Source: Micavibrio_A sp964539025
GTDB lineage: Bacteria; Pseudomonadota; Alphaproteobacteria; Micavibrionales; Micavibrionaceae
Length of the DNA: 64,000 nucleotides
Reading direction: 5' to 3'
Assembly (NCBI GenBank): GCA_964539025.1
Contig: CAZIFA010000005.1
Coordinates: 1 to 64,000 of the forward strand
Each line of letters opens with the position of its first letter. Positions within the stretch are counted from its first letter, which is position 1. The position numbers were made by a program, and so were the translations under genes. Of the stretch, positions 43,118 to 54,742 are shown piece after piece. A model generated the notes under the pieces. The model did no database searches. It was not told the origin of the DNA and saw only the letters and a program-made list of their open reading frames with translations.

Positions 43118-44326
43118 ATGAACACGCCATTACCCAAAAAAGTCTATTACGTTGCCCGCAGCTTCTTTGAGCTGGAAGCAGCAGGGGGCATTCTGCTTGT
43201 TCTTGCGTCGGCACTTGCAATGATCCTGGCTAACTCGCCGTGGAGCGGATGGTACGACCACCTGTTCAACGGCGTGCATTTCCGCATTGGTTTTTACGAT
43301 TTGGATGCACATTTCCTTGAAGTCGAAAAAACACTGCTTCACTGGGTCAATGACGGCCTGATGGCTGTGTTCTTTCTTCTGGTAGGGTTGGAAATAAAAC
43401 GTGAACTTACGGTCGGGGAATTGTCTTCGCCATCCAAAGCCGTATTGCCGGTGATAGCGGCTATCGGTGGTATGGTGGTGCCTGCGTTGGTTTACGTGTT
43501 TTTCAATTTATCTTCCCCGGAAACAATGCGCGGCTGGGCTGTGCCGGGCGCAACGGACATAGCGTTTGCATTGGCCATCATGTCGTTGCTAGGCAGCCGT
43601 GTGCCGCTGGCACTCAAAGTGTTCTTAACCGCCATTGCGATCATAGATGACCTTGGTGCGATCATGATAATAGCATTGTTCTACGCAGAATCGCTCCATC
43701 CGTACGCATTGATGTTTGCCGTCCTGCCCATTGCGGGCCTGTTCATGCTCAACCGCGCGAACTATGCTCACCGTGGCGCGTATATACTACTCGGCACAAT
43801 CCTTTGGCTCGCCGTTCTGAAATCCGGCGTGCACGCGACGATGGCGGGCGTGATTACCGCGTTGTTCATTCCGATCAGCGTGCCGGATCCCGAAGAGAGA
43901 CGTTCGCCTGCGCAACGTCTGGAACGCGATCTTCATCCTTATGTCAGTTTTTTTATTCTCCCTATATTCGGTTTTGCCAATGCGGGCGTGTCGTTCGCGG
44001 GCATGAGCCCTGATATACTTTTTCACCCCATTCCCATCGGAATCGCGCTCGGCCTGTTCATCGGCAAGCAGGTTGGTGTGTTCGGGGCGAGTTGGCTCGC
44101 CATCAAATCCGGCTTGTGCCCGAAACCGGAAAATGCCCACTGGGCACAGATTTACGGGGTTTCGCTGCTCTGCGGTATCGGTTTTACCATGTCCTTATTC
44201 ATAGGCGGGTTAGCTTTTTCCGGGGTAGAACAACAGGCCGAGGTGCGGCTTGGCGTGTTGGTGGGGTCTGTTCTTTCGGCGGTAGCGGGCTATATGGTTC
44301 TCAGGTCCGCCACACAAAAGGGCTAA
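43118..44326 (+). CDS. nhaA: Na+/H+ antiporter NhaA
   Basis: The 402-residue protein has about 12 membrane helices. It contains TDIAFALAIMSLLGSRVP and IAIIDDLGAIMIIALFY, with the paired aspartates of the transport site. The start MNTPLPKKVYYVARSFFELE fits the family N-terminus. NhaA exports Na+ in exchange for protons. It is the first host gene right of the phage-like element, with only 46 bp between the holin stop and its ATG, which limits where a right-hand element boundary could lie. Confidence 0.96.
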   Translation: MNTPLPKKVYYVARSFFELEAAGGILLVLASALAMILANSPWSGWYDHLFNGVHFRIGFYDLDAHFLEVEKTLLHWVNDGLMAVFFLLVGLEIKRELTVGELSSPSKAVLPVIAAIGGMVVPALVYVFFNLSSPETMRGWAVPGATDIAFALAIMSLLGSRVPLALKVFLTAIAIIDDLGAIMIIALFYAESLHPYALMFAVLPIAGLFMLNRANYAHRGAYILLGTILWLAVLKSGVHATMAGVITALFIPISVPDPEERRSPAQRLERDLHPYVSFFILPIFGFANAGVSFAGMSPDILFHPIPIGIALGLFIGKQVGVFGASWLAIKSGLCPKPENAHWAQIYGVSLLCGIGFTMSLFIGGLAFSGVEQQAEVRLGVLVGSVLSAVAGYMVLRSATQKG

Positions 44327-44328
44327 AT

Positions 44329-44862
44329 ATGAAGCCATATCTGCTTGTTCTTGCTTTACTGACTGCAACCCCAGCCTTTGCCGAGGAGGTTCTACCTATG
44401 TCCACACCCACAAAATATGAGAAAACCAAAGAAGCCGTCGATCAACTGACTGACATGCAAAAATACGTCACGCAGCACGACGGCACGGAAAAACCGTTTG
44501 AAAATGAATACTGGGATAACCACGAAGAAGGTATCTATGTCGATGTCGTGTCCGGCGAACCGCTATTTTCCTCGACGGATAAATTCGATTCCGGCACGGG
44601 ATGGCCGTCTTTTAGCAAACCCATTCAGGACCATAATATAAAGACAAACACGGACCGCAAATTGTTCATGGAAAGAACGGAAGTCCGTAGCGCTTCGGGG
44701 AATTCCCATCTGGGCCATGTATTCACCGATGGACCGAAGGATAAAGGCGGAAACCGCTATTGTATCAACTCGGCGGCCATGAAATTCATCCCAAAAGCCG
44801 AAATGGCCGAGGCTGGATATGGCGAATATCTTGAATTGTTCAATAAGTCAGAGCCGAAATAA
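44329..44862 (+). CDS. msrB: methionine-R-sulfoxide reductase, exported
   Basis: The product has 177 residues from the ATG 2 nt after the nhaA stop. A signal peptide (LLVLALLTATPAFA) places it in the periplasm. The MsrB fold is shown by GTGWPSFSKPI, the resolving/catalytic part GNRYCINSAAMKF and SHLGHVFTDG. The zinc-binding CxxC pairs of many MsrB are absent (YVDVVSGEPLF). It repairs oxidised methionines; with nhaA it forms an apparent two-gene operon. Confidence 0.92.
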   Translation: MKPYLLVLALLTATPAFAEEVLPMSTPTKYEKTKEAVDQLTDMQKYVTQHDGTEKPFENEYWDNHEEGIYVDVVSGEPLFSSTDKFDSGTGWPSFSKPIQDHNIKTNTDRKLFMERTEVRSASGNSHLGHVFTDGPKDKGGNRYCINSAAMKFIPKAEMAEAGYGEYLELFNKSEPK

Positions 44863-44864
44863 GC

Positions 44865-45095
44865 TTATTGGTTTGCAGGTCTTGGAACGCACAGATTGCG
44901 CCATTCCGCTTGACGGCTTTTGCATGTTGGCCAGTCGGTTTGATCAGGTTCATTGGCGTAGAAATCACGGGCCATTTTTCCTTCTCTATGGGTCGCATAC
45001 GCATAAGCAGCACCGAAAGATGCAAGACCAAAACTACATGTGGCTAACAAGGCTATTGCCTGGCCGCGTGTTAGTCGAAGAAAATCTTGTCTCAT
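44865..45095 (-). CDS. small membrane-anchored or exported protein, 76 aa
   Basis: The ATG at 45095 (AGGAG 6 nt upstream) gives MRQDFLRLTRGQAIALLATCSFGL and about 76 residues. One hydrophobic segment (about 13-33) is followed by a polar part with WPTCKSRQAEWRNLCVP containing two cysteines, suggesting an oxidising periplasmic location. It is convergent with msrB, 2 nt from its stop. No family is recognised. Confidence 0.65.
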   Translation of the reverse strand: MRQDFLRLTRGQAIALLATCSFGLASFGAAYAYATHREGKMARDFYANEPDQTDWPTCKSRQAEWRNLCVPRPANQ

Positions 45096-45225
45096 TAAAA
45101 ACTCCTTATGTAATTCTTGCCTCAACATAAGCGCGGACCTATTGTCATGTCAACGTATCTTCATCCCTTTTTAACCAAACTGAGGTTCAATAGACGGGAT
45201 TTAGACCTTCCAAGGGGGATATCCC

Positions 45226-46494
45226 ATGTCTGCCATTACGCCTTATAAAATCCACGGTTCCATCGTCGATATGACGGGGGATGGCGTGTGGCCGCATATG
45301 TCTGCGGAAATTCGCGGGCAATTGATCGCCCCGTTCTTCCAGATCGATTGGAAAGTGCATGATATTTCCCTGCAGGCGCGCGATAAAACGAAGGATGCCG
45401 CGCTGAATGATGCGATTGAAGATTTAAAAACACACAAAGCCGCCGTCAAAGGCCCGACCATTACGCCGAGCAAGGAAGAAACCGCAAAGTTTTGCCTGTC
45501 CCAGCAGTGGGATTCCCCGAACGGCATTATCCGCCGTGCGATCAACGGCGCGGCTATCGTGCGCAACATGATTGAAATTAAAGGTATCGAAAAATTTGCA
45601 CCGATGATGCATGACGTTACTATTGTTCGTCAGGCCGTGGGTGGCATTTACGGCGCACCGAACGTAGCTATTCCGGGCCGCGGTAAACTCAAAGTTGTTT
45701 TCGAAGGCGATGATGGATCGACACAAACTCTCGTTGAAAACTGCAAAGTCGATACCGGCGTTGCGCTTTTGACGACTGAAACAGACAGCTCCATCCGCGA
45801 TTACGCGCATACTGTGTTCCAACAGGCTCTGGCCATGCATAAATCCGTGATCTTTGCCGGTAAAAACACGATCAACCCCACCTATGACGGTCGTTTCATC
45901 GATCTGTTCAACGAAATTTTCAAAGAAACGTATGCCGATAAATTCCATGCAGCGGGCTTGAACTTTAATGACAAGGTTCAATTGATCGACGCCGTGGTTT
46001 CTAAAATCCCGCAAGGCAAACTGAACGGTATGATTATCGCGCTGAAAAACTATGACGGCGATGTTGTTTCCGATCAGGTTGCTGGCGAACACAAATCACT
46101 CGGCCTTATGGACTCTACGCTGGTTTCCGCCGATGGTACATTGCTGGCAGACCCGCCGCATGGTACAGCGCCTGACCTTGAACATGCGTGGCATGAAAAA
46201 CAAATTCTGCTGGCAAACCCGGCTGCACATATTTTTGCTTATGCTGAGGCCATTCGTCACAAAGCCGAATTGAACGGCCAGACTGAAGGCGTCGAACTCG
46301 CCAAGAAATTGAAACTTGCTGTCGTTACGACGATTGAGGCCGGTTTAAAAACCAGCGCTCTGACAGGCGATCTCGCGAAAGACAGATCCAAAGCAATCAC
46401 GGGCCAGCAATTCATTGCCAATGTTCGCGATACGTTTGCCGATATGATCGCGCCTGCTGGAGTTCTTAAAGCTGCGATGGCGTTGCGGATATGA
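45226..46494 (+). CDS. icd: isocitrate dehydrogenase, divergent eukaryote-like type
   Basis: The 422-residue protein belongs to the subfamily II isocitrate dehydrogenases. Substrate region SPNGIIRRAINGAAIVRNMI, metal-binding KNYDGDVVSDQVA and HGTAPDLEH are visible, with NTINPTYDGRFIDLFNEI. Compared with typical family members the HGTVTRHYR segment that fixes the NADP 2'-phosphate is HGTAPDLEH here, so cofactor preference is uncertain. It oxidises isocitrate to 2-oxoglutarate in the TCA cycle. The following intergenic region has a terminator. Confidence 0.85.
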   Translation: MSAITPYKIHGSIVDMTGDGVWPHMSAEIRGQLIAPFFQIDWKVHDISLQARDKTKDAALNDAIEDLKTHKAAVKGPTITPSKEETAKFCLSQQWDSPNGIIRRAINGAAIVRNMIEIKGIEKFAPMMHDVTIVRQAVGGIYGAPNVAIPGRGKLKVVFEGDDGSTQTLVENCKVDTGVALLTTETDSSIRDYAHTVFQQALAMHKSVIFAGKNTINPTYDGRFIDLFNEIFKETYADKFHAAGLNFNDKVQLIDAVVSKIPQGKLNGMIIALKNYDGDVVSDQVAGEHKSLGLMDSTLVSADGTLLADPPHGTAPDLEHAWHEKQILLANPAAHIFAYAEAIRHKAELNGQTEGVELAKKLKLAVVTTIEAGLKTSALTGDLAKDRSKAITGQQFIANVRDTFADMIAPAGVLKAAMALRI

Positions 46495-46550
46495 TCGCGC
46501 TTGCGGGAACCATTATGGTCGCTGCGCGTTGATATAAACAGAATTTGGGT

Positions 46551-46598
46551 AAGACCGATATGGGAAGGGCCGCCGAGGTGAATAAGGCGGTCTTTTTT
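46551..46598 (+). terminator. terminator after icd
   Basis: AAGACCG (46551-46557) pairs with CGGTCTT (46588-46594), followed by TTTT. The T-run overlaps the stop codon of folD on the other strand (46597-46599). Confidence 0.75.
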
Positions 46599-47448
46599 AT
46601 TTGGAGGCTTTTGCCGCTTTCACAGTATTCTGCATCAAACAAGCAATCGTCATCGGGCCAACGCCGCCAGGGACTGGCGTAATGGCGCTGGCGACTTTGG
46701 CCGCGCCGTCATAATCCACGTCGCCGGATAGTTTGCCATTCTCTAACCTGTTCATGCCTACATCGATCACGATGGCGCCGGGCTTGACCCAATCACCCTG
46801 AACCATTTTCGCGCGGCCGATGGCGACGACGAGGATATCCGCCTGTTTACAAACGACGGGTAAGTCTTTGGTTTTTGAATGCGCGGTCGTCACCGTACAA
46901 TTTTCCGCCAGCAGCAATTGTGCCATAGGTTTTCCAAACAGCAGCGAGCGGCCCACCACCACGGCGTTCAGTCCCGCCAGATCTTTGCGCACTGAATGAA
47001 TCAAATGCAGTGATCCTTGCGGTGTGCACGGAATCATCCCTGTGTTATCGCCCGCGACCAATTTTCCGGCATTCACGAATGTTAGACCATCTACATCCTT
47101 TTCCGGCGCGATGGATTGAATCAATTCATCTGAATTCAGGTGGCCGGGCAGGGGGAGTTGTAAAAGAATGCCGTGCACGGACGGATTGAAATTCAAATTG
47201 TTGATCGCGTGGCGGATTTCATCCTGCGACGCCGTTGCGGGCATGCGGTGTTCGAAACTTTCGATGCCGACTTCCTGACATGCCCTTATCTTGTTGGCGA
47301 CATAAACATGAGAAGCGGGATCATCACCGACGAGAATGACAGCCAGCCCCGGTTTTTTACCGTTGGCTTTGAGCGCTTCGACATCATGGGCGGCTTGCGC
47401 CCGTATATCTGCGGCTATTTTCTTTCCATCGATGATAGAAGCACTCAT
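46597..47448 (-). CDS. folD: bifunctional methylenetetrahydrofolate dehydrogenase/cyclohydrolase
   Basis: The product has 283 residues, the normal length. Motifs: VGDDPASHVYVANKIRACQEVGI, LPLPGHLNSDELIQSIAPEKDVDG, VVVGRSLLFGKPMAQLL (NADP-binding), and the C-terminal TPVPGGVGPMTIACLMQNT. It interconverts 5,10-methylene-, methenyl- and 10-formyl-THF. It lies about 10 nt from the yggT gene upstream in the same direction, so they share a transcript. Confidence 0.96.
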   Translation of the reverse strand: MSASIIDGKKIAADIRAQAAHDVEALKANGKKPGLAVILVGDDPASHVYVANKIRACQEVGIESFEHRMPATASQDEIRHAINNLNFNPSVHGILLQLPLPGHLNSDELIQSIAPEKDVDGLTFVNAGKLVAGDNTGMIPCTPQGSLHLIHSVRKDLAGLNAVVVGRSLLFGKPMAQLLLAENCTVTTAHSKTKDLPVVCKQADILVVAIGRAKMVQGDWVKPGAIVIDVGMNRLENGKLSGDVDYDGAAKVASAITPVPGGVGPMTIACLMQNTVKAAKASK

Positions 47449-47458
47449 TCAAATTCCT

Positions 47459-47743
47459 TTACGCAAAGAAGATGCTGGCGACCAGGCTCTTGAGCAGGTA
47501 GATCGCAAAAATCAGGATAATCGGCGTTATATCAATTCCGGCAATAGGCGGTACGACTTTACGCAGAGGCCCGTAAACCGGCGCGGTGATCTTATCGATC
47601 AGGCGGATGAAATTCGCAGCCTGCGGATTGCGGATATTGATGACTTCGAATGTGATCAACCAGCTGAGCACGACCTGCATGATGATAATCCAGAAGCAAA
47701 CATCCAGAAGGAAGATTAAAAGCTGGCCGATGGCAAAACCCAT
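47459..47743 (-). CDS. YggT family membrane protein
   Basis: The start ATG at 47743 is preceded by AAGGAG, giving 94 residues. Two membrane helices (about 8-30 and 68-90) flank IRNPQAANFIRLIDKITAPVYGPLRKVVPP, typical of the YggT family. The family is linked to cell division and membrane organisation, with no fixed biochemical role. It precedes folD in the same operon. Confidence 0.9.
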   Translation of the reverse strand: MGFAIGQLLIFLLDVCFWIIIMQVVLSWLITFEVINIRNPQAANFIRLIDKITAPVYGPLRKVVPPIAGIDITPIILIFAIYLLKSLVASIFFA

Positions 47744-47832
47744 GATCGTTGGCTCCTTGCATTTGTTTAATGGTAAACTTACACCTTTGTTATATACTCT
47801 ATATCGGCGATAAACGTAAAGGGGCTTAATCT

Positions 47833-48504
47833 TTGATAGGATTGGATTATTTGGTGGCGGGATATTTTCATCTCGCCGCCGCCGACATAGAGTGTAAACT
47901 GAAGAAAGCTCCGCAAATCCATGTTGTGGCGTCTGATACGAATGTTGAGTACGACCATACAAAAAATCAGGCCGCGCTCGACAAAATGGGCACGGACACG
48001 GTTTCCCCGTATGGCAAGGGCGTCACAACGCATGTCGGTGGGCTGATGGCGGGTGAGGTCAGCATATCCCAGAATATCCGCATTCTTACCGAAACATTTC
48101 CATCGCTCAATGCAGGCTGTCTTTATATAGATTCCCTGAAGGTGGAAATTCACATCGATCCCAAAATTTTCATCGCCCGCGAATTCCCGAAGACAGGCTG
48201 CATGTATTCGGCGGTGATGGAGCATGAGAAAAAGCATATCCGGGCGGATCGGCTGATCGTTAACAAATACACGACGGTCATTATTGATGCGTTGGATGCG
48301 GCGTTGAAAAAGGCAGGCTACGCTTACGGTCCCTATAGTGCTGGGGAAATCTCGGCGGCGCAAAAAGAAATTCAAAAGTTCACACAAGGCATAGTTCGTG
48401 CCTATTCGGCCAAGATGAACGCAGAGCGCAAGAAGATGCAGCAGGATATTGATACGTTGCAGGAATATCAACGCGTAAACAATATGTGCAAAGGCAAGAA
48501 ATAA
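47833..48504 (+). CDS. putative HExxH metal-dependent protein, 223 aa
   Basis: The best start is a TTG at 47833 with AAAGGGGC upstream; no better ATG is near. About 25 weakly hydrophobic residues precede the domain. The motif VMEHEKKHIRAD is a metalloprotease-type HExxH with an additional Asp, and the surrounding SLKVEIHIDPKIFIAREFPKTGC is beta-rich. The C-terminal part is a helical coiled region (AAQKEIQKFTQGIVRAYSAKM). It resembles DUF922-type zinc protein families. Whether it is a protease is not shown. Confidence 0.75.
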   Translation: MIGLDYLVAGYFHLAAADIECKLKKAPQIHVVASDTNVEYDHTKNQAALDKMGTDTVSPYGKGVTTHVGGLMAGEVSISQNIRILTETFPSLNAGCLYIDSLKVEIHIDPKIFIAREFPKTGCMYSAVMEHEKKHIRADRLIVNKYTTVIIDALDAALKKAGYAYGPYSAGEISAAQKEIQKFTQGIVRAYSAKMNAERKKMQQDIDTLQEYQRVNNMCKGKK

Positions 48505-48530
48505 TCCCTTTTTAACGACCCATACAAAAA

Positions 48531-48554
48531 CCGCTGCCCGGGGAAAGGCAGCGG
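48531..48554 (+). other. hairpin 3' of the HExxH gene
   Basis: The 8-bp stem CCGCTGCC (48531-48538) / GGCAGCGG (48547-48554) has an 8-nt loop and no long T-run, so it may be a weak terminator or RNA-stabilising hairpin. The following 120 bp show nothing else. Confidence 0.4.
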
Positions 48555-48678
48555 CTTAAACTTGTAACGGCTTGGTAACCGGCTGGAAACTGACAGGAGA
48601 AGGAGGAATGTTCCGGCTACAATCTCAGGATCGCCCCCAAATGTGGCGTAAGTATGAAAACGGCAGGATCATATCGTG

Positions 48679-49107
48679 TCATTTGGATTCAAAAGTTAAA
48701 GAATTCTTAATGAAGCAAGGGGGTTTATTGGCGATTTCACGCATCTTTTGAGCGGCAGGTACCAATCGCATATGATCTTTATATCTCAAAAACATAATAA
48801 TTTCAGTGAACGTAATCGATGCGGGGCTGTCATCGGGAAGAGAGTCCACTATTAAGGGGGTTCTTCTGGTTTTGGACTGGTTGAAATTTATGGCATGTGC
48901 CACGGCTTCGAGTATCTTTTTTTCGGGAATATCCTGCCCCGGAGGAATTTGTCCCATGCGTTCAATAAATGTCGCTATAAATCCGGGCTTTTCAGACTCC
49001 AGCAGGCATTTAAACCATGTCGTTTCCGCTATGGCTGCCAAAGCGTAATCGGCCCGAATTGAATCCGGGGGAGTGTTAATCGTCGCAAAAAGACCGCCTG
49101 TTCCCAT
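48679..49107 (-). CDS. hypothetical protein, 142 aa
   Basis: The protein is soluble and mostly helical (PPDSIRADYALAAIAETTWFKCLLE, EKKILEAVAHAINFNQSKTRR). The reading frame is clean, but the ribosome site is weak, so the start is less certain. No family is recognised. It stands between the hairpin at 48531 and the XRE regulator, both on the minus strand. Confidence 0.5.
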   Translation of the reverse strand: MGTGGLFATINTPPDSIRADYALAAIAETTWFKCLLESEKPGFIATFIERMGQIPPGQDIPEKKILEAVAHAINFNQSKTRRTPLIVDSLPDDSPASITFTEIIMFLRYKDHMRLVPAAQKMREIANKPPCFIKNSLTFESK

Positions 49108-49186
49108 ATCTTTACGTAAACCTAGGAGGTGGAGTCTGTCAACACACTAGAATGTATTAACCACTTTTTTGAGATCTGGGTTTTTG

Positions 49187-49852
49187 TTATTTCCAGCGTT
49201 CAGTCTTTTTCAGCCAGTCTTTTGACGGCGGCTTGGCAATATCCCAAAGGGCTAGGAATTGCTGGCGATAACTGTCTGCTATTACTGTGTTGGTAATGAT
49301 CGTAACCCGCATGGCGGCAAAGTCGATCAGGGCGAGGCGGTCGGCATAAACTTCATAAGTCAGTTTATCGAAAAAATGATCGGGTAACATGCGGTAGGCG
49401 GCTTCCGGACAGACGATAAAGTCGGCTGTTTCAGGAATCAGTATTTTTTCGCGCCAGTTAATTTTGTCACGGGCCTTGGCATAGAGATGATTGTGAAGAC
49501 CGGCAAGTTCTATCCATTTTCGTTCGTCGTAAGAGAAGGCGAGTATTTCCTGATCCGCTGATGTCATGTTGGCGATGATATCTTCATCAAGCTCCTTGAT
49601 AAAATCGGGCCCGTTCAGAACTTTGAAGGAGTAGTCCGTGGGGCGCAAGGACACGCCGTTATTGTCGAGGAATTGAACGCCAGCCTTTTCGCACGCGATT
49701 TGTATGGATTTTAATGTATCGGGGCGAGGCGAATGAATGCCGCGTTCCAGATTGTTGATCGAAGGAAGTGAAAGCCCCGCAGCGAGCGCGAGGTTTTCTT
49801 GGTTCCATCCGAGCAAGGCGCGTGCGGCCTTTATTTGCAAAAGCGTTATCAT
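49187..49852 (-). CDS. XRE-family transcriptional regulator, 221 aa
   Basis: The N-terminal helix-turn-helix (about 5-60; ARALLGWNQENLALAAGLSLPSINNLERG) is followed by a C-terminal region of about 150 residues of unknown fold (for example FSYDERKWIELAGLHNHLY). It is typical of one-component regulators with a sensing domain. Its ATG overlaps the end of the exported-protein gene upstream by 4 nt, so these two are coupled and may form a regulatory pair. Confidence 0.82.
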   Translation of the reverse strand: MITLLQIKAARALLGWNQENLALAAGLSLPSINNLERGIHSPRPDTLKSIQIACEKAGVQFLDNNGVSLRPTDYSFKVLNGPDFIKELDEDIIANMTSADQEILAFSYDERKWIELAGLHNHLYAKARDKINWREKILIPETADFIVCPEAAYRMLPDHFFDKLTYEVYADRLALIDFAAMRVTIITNTVIADSYRQQFLALWDIAKPPSKDWLKKTERWK

Positions 49853-50292
49853 TGATGGCGCGGTTGATGCTCCAGTGCGAAATTTGTTGCGGGGATAATT
49901 CTTTCACCTCTAATCAGTTCCCAATAATTATTGGTGCTGTAGTAGGTGTTGGTGTAGGCCTGCCAGCATTCTTTTTCCGCATTTGCTATTATAGCTTCTT
50001 TAAAGGCTGTCGGCATTTGCATATGCTCTTCCGCATTAAAGGGACGGGTTGGGCTCATCATGGCAACTGCGGTGTTGTTATCGCGTGCCATCCGCATAAG
50101 CATGTAATCCGCATCTGATCCCTTCTTCGTGGCAAACCGTACGAAGGCTGTTTTACCGGATAGGTGGCCCGCCCAAGTCTGGCAGGATTCCACCACGCCT
50201 TCGGGAAGTGGTGGCGGGTTGGCGTCAGCGGTCGAAGAAATAAGGGCGACCGACATAAAGGCGGCGGCGGTGGTTTTATTGAGTAAGAACAT
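49849..50292 (-). CDS. exported hypothetical protein, 147 aa
   Basis: The start ATG at 50292 has AAGGAG upstream; the long frame continuing to 50478 adds an unlikely leader. A signal peptide (MFLLNKTTAAAFMSVALISSTADA) precedes a mature part with two cysteines (CQTWAGHLSG and ECWQAYTNTYY). No family is recognised. It overlaps the regulator gene downstream by 4 nt. The 228 bp between it and acnA hold the divergent promoters but no gene. Confidence 0.7.
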   Translation of the reverse strand: MFLLNKTTAAAFMSVALISSTADANPPPLPEGVVESCQTWAGHLSGKTAFVRFATKKGSDADYMLMRMARDNNTAVAMMSPTRPFNAEEHMQMPTAFKEAIIANAEKECWQAYTNTYYSTNNYWELIRGERIIPATNFALEHQPRHQ

Positions 50293-50520
50293 AAAAAACT
50301 CCTTGTTAGATGTTTTGTTTCCATATCTATAGTCCATTTGAGTTGTAAAATCAATAGTTATTTTATATAAAATGCATAAAATGTAACAACCCAATACAGC
50401 CGAATTCATTAACCACTTTTTTAATGGTTGCAGTGCATGATACACTTTGGACGCTTCACCGCGTTCACGTTTTCTCAAAGCAATTCAACCAGATAAGAAC
50501 CATTCGCAAAGGCATATTCC

Positions 50521-53199
<2,679 letters not shown>

Positions 53200-53209
53200 C
53201 TTTCACGAT

Positions 53210-53274
53210 GTCATCCTGAAGGAGCGTTAGCGACTGAAGGATCTCATGAGATCCTTCGCTTTGCTCAGGATGAC
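53210..53274. repeat. REP-like palindrome
   Basis: The outer arms GTCATCCTG (53210-53218) and CAGGATGAC (53266-53274) enclose a perfect 20-bp palindrome centred on 53246/53247 (AAGGATCTCA with its complement). A related core (ATGAGATCCTTCG ... GCTCAGGATGACA) recurs near 59876-59915. It lies between convergent genes and may act as a terminator or mRNA stabiliser. Confidence 0.75.
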
Positions 53275-53283
53275 AATGGAAGA

Positions 53284-54240
53284 TTAAGTCACCCAATCCT
53301 TGGCGTTCAGTTCCCCACTCGCGATTTTGGCGTCGATCTGGGGTTTGAGGATTTTCATGGCGAATTCTTCGGCCTCACGCACCATTGTCTGGAAATTGGG
53401 GCGGTCGGGGCGGTATTGCACGTAATATTTGCGCTCCATGCCCTCGATGGCCGAAGTGAGGTTGATGAGGCGTTCCGCGCCGCGTTTTCCTTTGCGGTCG
53501 TCATCCGAATATTTTTCGATGAGGCCGATCGAACGTTTGCGGTTGGTCAGGCCTACACCGAAAGCAAGCTGCACGCCTTCCAAAAACGCGGCTGAGACGG
53601 TGAGAATCGTCGGGACGCGCACTTCTTCACCGCCGATCTTTTTGGGTTTGACGCTGTAATTGAATGTCGTCTTGCGGTTTGCGCCGCGCAATATAACGCC
53701 GCATTTCGCTTCGTCGTCACGAATGGAAACGATCAGCGCGACGTTGGAATCATGCTCTATCTTCATTTCCTTGCCCGCCTGCTGGAACGCTTTTTCGGCG
53801 AAGGCAACGGATTCAGCGTAATTTTCGCGGTTCGCCGCGTCGCATTTTTCGATGATGTCGAGGAAGGGGTGGCGCGCCCCGTCTTCATACACGATGCGAC
53901 CCTTGTAATAAATCGCGGCCCAGATGTCGGGGTTCCAGTCTTTTTCGTATCCCTTGGTCACGTCCCGCCATACATTTTCCCAACTGAAGGGCATAACGCG
54001 TTTCATGATCGCGCCGCGGTCGAAATATTCCTTGGCGATGGCCGCAGCCAGCCGTGTGCAACTGTGCATGTTCTGGGTGCGGATGATATAGGTTTCGGAT
54101 TCTTCACCGATTTCGCTGGTCAGCGGTAAGACCATCCGGTTCGAGAGCGCAATGACGGGCGGCGTATCCGAAAGATCGCCGGAAGGATCGCGTAGTACGA
54201 ATTTTTCACGCAGTAACGTGGTCTTAAATTCCGCAGACAT
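53284..54240 (-). CDS. conserved hypothetical protein, 318 aa
   Basis: No family recognised. It is soluble and charged. MPFSWENVWRDVTKGYEKDWNPDIWA, NVALIVSIRDDEAKCGVILRGANRK and KYYVQYRPDRPNFQTM are visible, and it has no signal peptide or membrane segment. It lies between the REP-like repeat and the next hypothetical gene, all on the minus strand, with no operon clue to function. Confidence 0.75.
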   Translation of the reverse strand: MSAEFKTTLLREKFVLRDPSGDLSDTPPVIALSNRMVLPLTSEIGEESETYIIRTQNMHSCTRLAAAIAKEYFDRGAIMKRVMPFSWENVWRDVTKGYEKDWNPDIWAAIYYKGRIVYEDGARHPFLDIIEKCDAANRENYAESVAFAEKAFQQAGKEMKIEHDSNVALIVSIRDDEAKCGVILRGANRKTTFNYSVKPKKIGGEEVRVPTILTVSAAFLEGVQLAFGVGLTNRKRSIGLIEKYSDDDRKGKRGAERLINLTSAIEGMERKYYVQYRPDRPNFQTMVREAEEFAMKILKPQIDAKIASGELNAKDWVT

Positions 54241-54289
54241 GGAACAAGCTTACCACAATGGAACAAGTGTTTGAATTGTTTTTGCTTTT

Positions 54290-54613
54290 TTAGGTGGCAA
54301 AAGAATAGCCGGCGGGTTTGAAGAAGGAACGCAGCGTGGCGCGTTCCATCTCGGCCATGGTCTGGCCGGTCATGCTGAAACCGAAAGTCGCGCCCAGGCT
54401 CTTTTTCTCGCCAAGCTTATATTTATTGCGGTCGTTGGCCGGTTTTTGCTGGCGGCGGTCTTCGTAAACGGCAGAGGTTATTTCCGCCGCTTCCCAAGCC
54501 TGATCGACGCCGACGCCGCAAACCATGCCCGTGAAAGCCTGAGCCAAAGCCATGCCGAAAACACTGTCGGTTTTCGACTGGGGTAGGGAAGAGGTTTTCA
54601 TAGGGTGGCTCAT
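54290..54613 (-). CDS. hypothetical protein, 107 aa
   Basis: Unknown family. There is a small hydrophobic stretch around FGMALAQAFTGMVCGVGVDQA and a charged middle (EDRRQQKPANDRNKYK). The end is FFKPAGYSFAT. It lies 49 nt upstream of the 318-residue gene in the same direction. The 129 bp after its start contain nothing I recognise. Confidence 0.55.
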   Translation of the reverse strand: MSHPMKTSSLPQSKTDSVFGMALAQAFTGMVCGVGVDQAWEAAEITSAVYEDRRQQKPANDRNKYKLGEKKSLGATFGFSMTGQTMAEMERATLRSFFKPAGYSFAT

Positions 54614-54742
54614 CGGTCTTACTCCAACACCCCCAAACTATCAAAGGGGCATGAAGGGGCTTTTAACTTTGCATAAAATTCGAAACGATTTCTGCTCCGC
54701 CAAAGCTACGCAGAATGTGGGTCGTGGATGGTTAAAAAAGGC

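Noticed and set aside
53210..53274. Integration site or insertion sequence end
   Set aside because: The palindrome has no transposase or target duplication; a REP-like intergenic repeat explains it better.
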